Shown here: in pieces, positions 1-6,041 of the stretch
Layout: each line of letters opens with the position of its first letter
How positions within the stretch are numbered: the first letter of the stretch is position 1
From: Rhodocyclaceae bacterium
GTDB taxonomy: Bacteria; Pseudomonadota; Gammaproteobacteria; Burkholderiales; Rhodocyclaceae
DNA length: 6,041 nucleotides
NCBI GenBank assembly: GCA_020849155.1
Contig: JADLGU010000106.1
Coordinates: 1-6,041, forward strand
Reading direction: 5' to 3'
Translations under genes and position numbers: made by a program
The notes under the pieces: model-generated
The model's database searches: none
Seen by the model: only the letters and a program-made list of their open reading frames with translations
Told to the model about the DNA's origin: nothing

Positions 1-181
1 TGGCGCGCGCATAGGGCCGCTTGTCGTGGCCGAGGAAGACGTCCTTGAACTGCACCATGCCGGCGTTGGTGAACAGCAGCGTCGGGTCGTTGCCCGGCAC
101 CAGCGGGCTGGAGGCGACGATGGCATGTCCTTGGGAGGCGAAATAGTCGAGGAATTTCTGGCGGATGTCGGCGCTTTTCAT
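1..181 (-). CDS. alaS: Alanyl-tRNA synthetase, N-terminal fragment (cut by window edge)
   Basis: This cytoplasmic class II aminoacyl-tRNA synthetase attaches alanine to tRNA-Ala. Only the first 60 codons are present (ATG at 181-179), and the frame is open to the left edge. The start MKSADIRQKFLDYFASQGH, followed by a segment containing SSPLVPGNDPTLLFTNAGM and then VQFKDVFLG, is the highly conserved AlaS N-terminus that begins the catalytic domain. AlaS proteins are usually about 870-880 residues, so more than 90% lies outside the window. The ATG fits the family's usual start exactly. I see no good Shine-Dalgarno sequence before it. It lies 118 bp downstream of the histidine kinase gene on the same strand, but a promoter-like sequence in the gap suggests independent transcription. 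Identification is firm; the integrity of the rest of the gene cannot be judged. Confidence 0.96.
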   Translation of the reverse strand, partial: MKSADIRQKFLDYFASQGHAIVASSPLVPGNDPTLLFTNAGMVQFKDVFLGHDKRPYARA

Positions 182-224
182 GGCGGCTGGAGCGGAATGC
201 GTGTCCGGGCTGAAGGAAGCCGCG

Positions 225-251
225 ATTTTATCATCGCAGCGCAAAAGTCAG
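225..251 (-). promoter_or_regulatory. Candidate sigma-70 promoter for alaS
   Basis: On the minus strand, TAAAAT (230-225, five of six matches to TATAAT) is preceded after 15 bp by CTGACT (251-246, four of six matches to TTGACA). It stands out as an A/T-rich patch in a GC-rich gap and would give a leader of roughly 35-40 nt before the alaS ATG. The spacing is shorter than the ideal 17 bp, so this is a reading by eye, not a demonstrated promoter. Confidence 0.45.
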
Positions 252-276
252 TCCGCGCGATAGGGCGAACGGGCTC

Positions 277-316
277 CAGTCGCCGGCCGGGACGAAATGT
301 CAGTCGCCGCGGGACG
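277..316. repeat. Short imperfect direct repeat across the kinase stop codon
   Basis: CAGTCGCCGGCCGGGACG at 277-294 recurs as CAGTCGCCGCGGGACG at 301-316. The second copy lacks two bases, and the starts are 24 bp apart. The right copy encodes the last residues and stop codon of the histidine kinase; the left copy lies in the intergenic gap. It may be a small duplication of the gene's 3' end. Chance in GC-rich DNA is also possible. Confidence 0.5.
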
Positions 317-3300
317 GCAGGGCGAAATGGAAGGTGGCGCCTTCGTCGGGCACGCCCTCCGCCCAGACCCGCCCGCCGTGGCGCTGGACGATGCGGGCGA
401 CGATGGCCAGGCCGACACCGTTTCCTTCGAAGGCCGGGTCGCGGTGCAGCCGCTGGAAGACGTGGAACAGTTTGTCGGCGTAGGCCATGTCGAAGCCGAT
501 GCCGTTGTCCCTGACGAAGAAACGCACTTCCTCCCCGTCCGCCGTTCCGCCGATTTCGATCACGGCCTGCATCCGCTGGCGTGAATACTTCAGTGCATTG
601 CCGAGCAGATTGGACCACACCTGGCGCAGCAGGCTGCGGTCGGCGCGCGCCGCCGGCAGCGGCTTGATGCGCACTTCGACGCGGCCGCTGGCGACCGACT
701 CGGCCAGCTGCGGCACGTCGGCAAGCGCCTCCCGCACCAGTTCGCCCATATCGATCGTCACGCGCCGCAAATCGGCGCGGCCGATGCGCGAGAAGTCGAG
801 CAGGTCGTCGATCAGCTCGCCCATGCGGATCGCCCCGCCGGCGATGCGGTCGAGCAGGCGCCTTCCTTCGGCATCGATCGCCGCGGCGTAGTCCTCTTCG
901 ATGATCTTGGCGTAGCCGGCGATCGCCCGCAGCGGCGCGCGCAAGTCGTGCGAGATTGAATAGCTGAAGCTCTCCATCTCCCGCACCGCTTCTTCGAGCT
1001 CGGCGGTGCGTTCCTTCACGCGGTGCTCGAGCGTGACGTTGAGGTTGCGGATCTCCCCCTCGGCGCGCAGCCGGTCGGTGATGTCCCTGGCGATGGATAT
1101 CATGCAGCGCACGCTGCCGATATCGATGAGGACGGACGAAGTCATCATGTCGCGCAAGGTGCCCTGCCGCGTGCGCATGACGAACTCGTAGCCGCTGACC
1201 ATGCCCCTGGCCTTGATCTCGGCCAGGAAGCCCGCGCGCCGCTCGGGAAAGGCCCACAGTCCAAGTTCGAGGACGGTGCGGCCGACGGCTTCCTCGCGCG
1301 AACAGCCGAACATACGCTGGAAGCTCTCGTTGAGGTCGAGGATCAGTCCATCCTCCGCCCGCAAGATCATGATGCCGTCCGGGCTGGCATGGAAGACGGC
1401 GGCAAACTCCTCTTCCGATTTTGCCCGCTCCGCTTCGGCATGGCGCTGCTCGGTGACGTCGCGCACGATGGAAATCATGCACGGCTCGCCGCCGACCTGG
1501 ATCGGCACGGCGGAGACAAAACACTGCCTGATCCCGCCGTCCTTGCGGCGCATTTCGAAGGCATAGTCGGTCAAGCGCCCCTGCGCGATCAGCGCCGCCA
1601 CGAAAGCGCCGCGTCTGTCCGGATCGGCCCATATGTTGAGCTCGCCGACGGTATGGCCGATTGCCTCTTCCATGCGGTAGCCGCTCACCCGCTCGAAGCC
1701 CTCGTTGGCGTCGATGATCAGGCCGTCGTCCTGGCGAATGATGGTGATCCAGTCCGGGCTGGCATGGAAGGCCTTCGAGAATTTTTCTTCAGATTTGGCT
1801 CGCTCCGCCTCGGCGCGGCGCTGCTCGGTAACGTCGCGCACGATGGAAATCATGCATGGTTCGCCGCCGACTTCGATCGCCACGCTGGAAAGCTCGCACT
1901 GTCTGAGTTCGCCGTCCCTGCGCCGAAGGTTGTAGGGGAAATCCGTCACCATGCCTCGTTCGCGCAGCTGCGAGATGAAAGCGGCGCGACTCTGCGCGTC
2001 CGTCCAGACCCCCAGTTCGAGCGAGGTATGGCCGATGGCCTCGTCCCGGGCGTATCCGGTCAAACGCTCGAAGCCCTCGTTGACATCGATGAATCGCCCG
2101 TCGGTCTGACGCGAGATGGCCATCCAGTCCGGACTGGCGTGGAATGCCTTGGAAAAGCGCTCTTCCGACTGACGCAAGGCCTCCTCGGCGCGCCGGATTT
2201 CCGTGATGTCCCGCCCAACGCCGATGATCTGCTGCTCTCCCGCAATCTCGGCCACCACGCAGGAGCCCTCGATCAGGCGGAGTTCACCGCTCTTGATCCT
2301 GAAGTGTGCGTCGAAATTCCGCCACTCGCCTTTTGTGCGGAGCTCTTTCACCAGCCTGTCGCGCTCGACCGGATATTCCCAGAGGCCGATCTCCAGTGCC
2401 GTCCTGCCGATCACCTCCTCGGCCTTCCATCCCGTCACGCGCTCGAAGCCCTGATTGACGGCGAGGAATCGCCCGTCTTCGAGGCGGCTGACCGTGGCAT
2501 AGTCCGGGTTGGCGTAGAACGCCTTGGCGAAGCGCTCCTCGGACAGGCGCAGGGCCTCCTGGGACCGTTTAAGTTCCGTCACGTCCCGCGCCGTGCCGAT
2601 GATGTGCGGCTCGCCGGCCAACGCGATGGTGGTGGCGTTGATCTCCACCTGGCGCCGCTCGCCACCTCGGTTGACGAAGACGGCCGGAAAATTGCGCACG
2701 TTCCCCCGGTCGGCGAGCGCTTCGACGAAGCGCTCGCGGTCGGCCGGCTCGGCCCACATTTTCAAGTCGGCGGTACGCAGCTTGCCGACTGCCTCCAGGG
2801 CCGAAACGCCCAGGAGTTTCTCGAAACCTTCATTCACTTCCACGATCATGCCGTCGCGCAAGCGGCTGATCATGGTGAAGTCTGGATTGGAATGGAAGGC
2901 CTTCGCGAAGCGCTCCTCGGAGTGGCGCAGGGCCTCCTGCGAGCGCCTGAGCTGGGTGACATCCTGCACCGTGCCGATGACGTGCGGCTCGCCGGCATGC
3001 TCGATGGTGGCTGCCGACAGCAACACCTCGCGCCGCGCGCCGTCCTTGCGCACCAGGGTGGCCGCCAGGTCCTGCACGATGCCGGTTTCCTTGAGGCGGC
3101 GCAGCATTTCCTCGCGCTCCTGCGGATTTTCCCAGAGGTGCAAGTCATCCATGGTCGACCTGCCGACCGCTTCGCCGATCGCATAGCCGGTCAGTCGTTC
3201 GAAGCCCTCGTTGGCTTCGACGATGAGCCCGTCGCGCTGTCGCGTGATGATGATGAGGTGCGGATTGGAATGGAAGGCGCGCGCAAACTTCTCCTCGGAT

Positions 3301-4385
3301 TCCTTCAGCGTGTCCTCGCGCTGGCGCAGCTCGGCCACCAGTCCGTTGAAGGCCGCGGCCAACTCGCCGATCTCGTCGTTCCGCGTCGGCAGGGCATGCA
3401 TGCGCACTTCCGGCCGATCGCGCAACAGCGCTAGATGCTCGGTGAGCCGGGTTAGCGGCGTCGCCAGCCAGCCGGCCAGAAACCAGACCAGAATGCCGCC
3501 GAGGAGCAGCGCGCCGAGGCTGACCGTCAGGATGCGCTGGCGCGCCCGATGCAGCGGCTGGTAGGCCTCATCGGCCGGGTAGGCGGCCGCGACGAACCAG
3601 CCCAGCGAAGCCATCTGCTTGACACCGAAAAGGGTGGGCCGGCCCCGGCGATCGAAGCTCTCGACGGTACCCTCGAAGCCTTCGGCTGCCCGCACACTCA
3701 GCGGATCGTCGAGCGTCGTCAGGTCGTTGCCGGGCGCGCGAAGGCTGTCCGGCACCTGTATCGCCTGGCGGTCCCGTGTCGCCAGAACCAGATAGCCGCT
3801 ATTGCCCAGCCGGGTTTCGCCCAGGTGGCCGAAGATGCCTTGGCGATCGAGCAGCAGCCCGCAGGCGATGATCAGCTGCACCGCGCCGTCCTTATCCAGA
3901 CGCGGCACCGCGAGGGCAATGGCCGGCTTGCCGCTGATGCCGCTGATCAGGGGGGCGGACACGACTGGGCTCTTCTCGGACAGCACGCGGCGGAAGTAAT
4001 CGCGGCCGGCCAGGCTGGTCATGGCTCCGGCCGGCGCCGGGAGGTTGTGCGCCAGGATGCGCCCATCCGGCGCCGCCACCGCGCAGCGGCCGATCCAGCC
4101 CAGCGGACTCGGCAGATGGCGAAAATGGCGCTCGATGTCCGCCGGCTTGTCCAGGGCCGCCGCCGGAATCGACTCGGCAATCCCCGTCACCGTCCGCATC
4201 GCCGTGGCTATGTCGTTCTCGATCTTGCCGGCGGTCCCGGCCAGCAGCGCGGCCAGATGCCCGGCCACCTCCGTCCGGACATCCTCGCGGGCATACGACC
4301 AGGAAAGCAGCGCGGCGCCCGCGGCGATGAGCGCCATGACGGCGGTCAGCGCCAGTGCCAGTCGGGTGCGGATGCTCGCTTTCAT
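300..4385 (-). CDS. Membrane sensor histidine kinase with Cache, HAMP and six tandem PAS domains
   Basis: This is a 1361-residue inner-membrane kinase that should autophosphorylate on His and pass the phosphate to an unknown response regulator. Domains in order: TM1 about 9-30; periplasmic dCache-like region about 31-283 (GRDYFRRVL at 127-135, GNSGYLVL at 194-201); TM2 about 285-307; HAMP about 304-357 (P310, DEIGELAAAFN); six PAS/PAC units from S363 to about 1103; coiled linker 1104-1138; HisKA with SISHDLRAP and phospho-acceptor H1146; HATPase_c with N box (NLLGNALKYS, 1259-1268), G1 (DNGIGFD, 1293-1299), F-box-like KLFHVFQRLH (1305-1314) and G2 (GNGVGLAIV, 1321-1329). All catalytic boxes are intact, and there is no receiver domain. 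The start is set at MKASIRTRL because TM1 follows directly; the frame stays open upstream only as an artefact antisense to glpK. No strong ribosome site is visible. The ligand is unknown. It is divergent from glpK and upstream of alaS. Confidence 0.93.
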   Translation of the reverse strand: MKASIRTRLALALTAVMALIAAGAALLSWSYAREDVRTEVAGHLAALLAGTAGKIENDIATAMRTVTGIAESIPAAALDKPADIERHFRHLPSPLGWIGRCAVAAPDGRILAHNLPAPAGAMTSLAGRDYFRRVLSEKSPVVSAPLISGISGKPAIALAVPRLDKDGAVQLIIACGLLLDRQGIFGHLGETRLGNSGYLVLATRDRQAIQVPDSLRAPGNDLTTLDDPLSVRAAEGFEGTVESFDRRGRPTLFGVKQMASLGWFVAAAYPADEAYQPLHRARQRILTVSLGALLLGGILVWFLAGWLATPLTRLTEHLALLRDRPEVRMHALPTRNDEIGELAAAFNGLVAELRQREDTLKESEEKFARAFHSNPHLIIITRQRDGLIVEANEGFERLTGYAIGEAVGRSTMDDLHLWENPQEREEMLRRLKETGIVQDLAATLVRKDGARREVLLSAATIEHAGEPHVIGTVQDVTQLRRSQEALRHSEERFAKAFHSNPDFTMISRLRDGMIVEVNEGFEKLLGVSALEAVGKLRTADLKMWAEPADRERFVEALADRGNVRNFPAVFVNRGGERRQVEINATTIALAGEPHIIGTARDVTELKRSQEALRLSEERFAKAFYANPDYATVSRLEDGRFLAVNQGFERVTGWKAEEVIGRTALEIGLWEYPVERDRLVKELRTKGEWRNFDAHFRIKSGELRLIEGSCVVAEIAGEQQIIGVGRDITEIRRAEEALRQSEERFSKAFHASPDWMAISRQTDGRFIDVNEGFERLTGYARDEAIGHTSLELGVWTDAQSRAAFISQLRERGMVTDFPYNLRRRDGELRQCELSSVAIEVGGEPCMISIVRDVTEQRRAEAERAKSEEKFSKAFHASPDWITIIRQDDGLIIDANEGFERVSGYRMEEAIGHTVGELNIWADPDRRGAFVAALIAQGRLTDYAFEMRRKDGGIRQCFVSAVPIQVGGEPCMISIVRDVTEQRHAEAERAKSEEEFAAVFHASPDGIMILRAEDGLILDLNESFQRMFGCSREEAVGRTVLELGLWAFPERRAGFLAEIKARGMVSGYEFVMRTRQGTLRDMMTSSVLIDIGSVRCMISIARDITDRLRAEGEIRNLNVTLEHRVKERTAELEEAVREMESFSYSISHDLRAPLRAIAGYAKIIEEDYAAAIDAEGRRLLDRIAGGAIRMGELIDDLLDFSRIGRADLRRVTIDMGELVREALADVPQLAESVASGRVEVRIKPLPAARADRSLLRQVWSNLLGNALKYSRQRMQAVIEIGGTADGEEVRFFVRDNGIGFDMAYADKLFHVFQRLHRDPAFEGNGVGLAIVARIVQRHGGRVWAEGVPDEGATFHFALPSRGD
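1077..3299 (-). repeat. Array of six tandem PAS/PAC-coding units
   Basis: Within the kinase gene, six units start at the SEE(K/R/E)F motif, at residues 363, 489, 615, 740, 865 and 990. In DNA these are 3299-2922, 2921-2544, 2543-2169, 2168-1794, 1793-1419 and 1418-1077. The period is 126, 126, 125, 125 and 125 residues. Each unit reads roughly SEERFxKAFHxxPD, then DGxxxxxNEGFERxxGY, then a Trp-containing stretch (LxxW), then RRxDGExR, then GEPxxIxxxRDVTE, and is joined to the next by a short helical linker. Units 4 and 5 share an exact 26-bp DNA match at 1831-1856 and 1456-1481, exactly 375 bp apart. PAS domains typically bind small ligands or cofactors or mediate dimer signalling. No LOV flavin motif (GxNCRFLQ) is visible. 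Confidence 0.9.
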
Positions 4386-4420
4386 TGGGCGGAACGTGTT
4401 CGGGATGGAAGCACGAAGGT

Positions 4421-4430
4421 TAATATACCG
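4421..4430. promoter_or_regulatory. A/T-rich core of the divergent kinase/glpK promoter region
   Basis: The 81 bp between the two divergent start codons contains one A/T-rich patch. On the minus strand it reads TATATT (4427-4422, five of six matches to a -10 box), placing a start point about 30 nt before the kinase ATG. On the plus strand the overlapping TAATAT (4421-4426) is a weaker -10 candidate for glpK. No convincing -35 box is seen for either direction. The two promoters would overlap, so they could compete or share a regulator. Confidence 0.35.
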
Positions 4431-4452
4431 TCTACGGCAGGCCGGCCGGCAT

Positions 4453-4459
4453 AGAAGGA
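4453..4459 (+). promoter_or_regulatory. Ribosome binding site of glpK
   Basis: AGAAGGA lies 7 nt before the ATG at 4467 and is a good Shine-Dalgarno match. It supports this start over the out-of-frame ATG at 4459. Confidence 0.75.
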
Positions 4460-4466
4460 TGCGCGC

Positions 4467-5960
<1,494 letters not shown>

Positions 5961-5980
5961 AAACTGCCTGCCCCCCCCGC

Positions 5981-6001
5981 CCCCCTTCCCAGGGAAGGGG
6001 G
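5981..6001. terminator. GC-rich palindrome after glpK, possible terminator or REP-like repeat
   Basis: CCCCCTTCCC (5981-5990) and GGGAAGGGGG (5992-6001) form a perfect 10-bp inverted repeat around one central base, 20 bp after the glpK stop. It could fold into a stable hairpin with a small loop. There is no T-run after it, so it is not a classic intrinsic terminator. The CCCTTCCC/GGGAAGGG core resembles palindromes dispersed between genes in many GC-rich proteobacteria, so a repetitive element is an equal or better explanation. An 8-C run (5971-5978) precedes it. Confidence 0.5.
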
Positions 6002-6013
6002 TGACGACGGTTC

Positions 6014-6032
6014 GGCCGAGCCGGGCTCGGCC
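6014..6032. repeat. Second intergenic palindrome
   Basis: GGCCGAGCC (6014-6022) and GGCTCGGCC (6024-6032) are perfect 9-bp arms around a single G. The element lies 12 bp after the first palindrome. Together they form a pair of adjacent hairpins beyond glpK, either a transcript end structure or part of a repeat element that may continue past the window. No T-tract follows. Confidence 0.5.
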
Positions 6033-6041
6033 TCCACATAA

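Noticed and set aside
182..299. Possible small gene or RNA between alaS and the kinase
   Set aside because: Only a promoter-like patch is visible; there is no convincing short reading frame with a ribosome site and no stable structured element.
178..1632. Minus-strand open frame of 484 codons across the kinase C-terminus and alaS promoter
   Set aside because: It is an alternative frame of the kinase gene with Arg-rich low-complexity sequence; the HisKA and HATPase motifs are in the other frame.
1077..3299. Regularly spaced repeats considered as a CRISPR array or other non-coding repeat
   Set aside because: The period is about 375 bp and the units encode diverged PAS domains in one open frame, so this is protein-domain repetition.
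1023..3434. Plus-strand open frame of 803 codons antisense to the PAS array
   Set aside because: It mirrors the repeated PAS DNA, so its own repeats are derived. It has no recognisable domain, and the opposite strand carries clear, conserved PAS, HAMP and kinase motifs.

Overview
The window is GC-rich and densely coding. It most likely comes from a betaproteobacterial chromosome. The AlaS N-terminus reads like betaproteobacterial AlaS, and the glycerol kinase and Cache/multi-PAS kinase also fit that group. A Rhodocyclales-like source is my guess from general impression, not a demonstrated placement.

Layout: (1) positions 1-181, minus strand: the first 60 codons of alaS (alanyl-tRNA synthetase), which runs off the left edge. 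(2) 182-299: a 118-bp gap with a plausible alaS promoter. (3) 300-4385, minus strand: one very large gene for a 1361-residue membrane hybrid-free sensor histidine kinase. Its order is TM, periplasmic Cache, TM, HAMP, six tandem PAS/PAC units, HisKA, HATPase_c. (4) 4386-4466: an 81-bp divergent intergenic region holding the starts of both flanking genes. (5) 4467-5960, plus strand: complete glpK (glycerol kinase). (6) 5961-6041: non-coding tail with a C-rich run and two adjacent perfect palindromes.

The genes do not form an evident pathway. GlpK converts glycerol to sn-glycerol 3-phosphate, AlaS charges tRNA-Ala, and the kinase is an orphan here, with no response regulator in view. The kinase and alaS lie on the same strand, so read-through is possible. 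The kinase and glpK are divergent and share a short promoter region.

The most notable content is the internal PAS array. Six units follow each other at a strict 125-126-residue period. They fall into two subfamilies (units 1-3 and units 4-6), and neighbouring units still share long exact DNA matches, which points to stepwise internal duplication. I did not find a clearly novel multi-gene system; outside the kinase the region looks ordinary.
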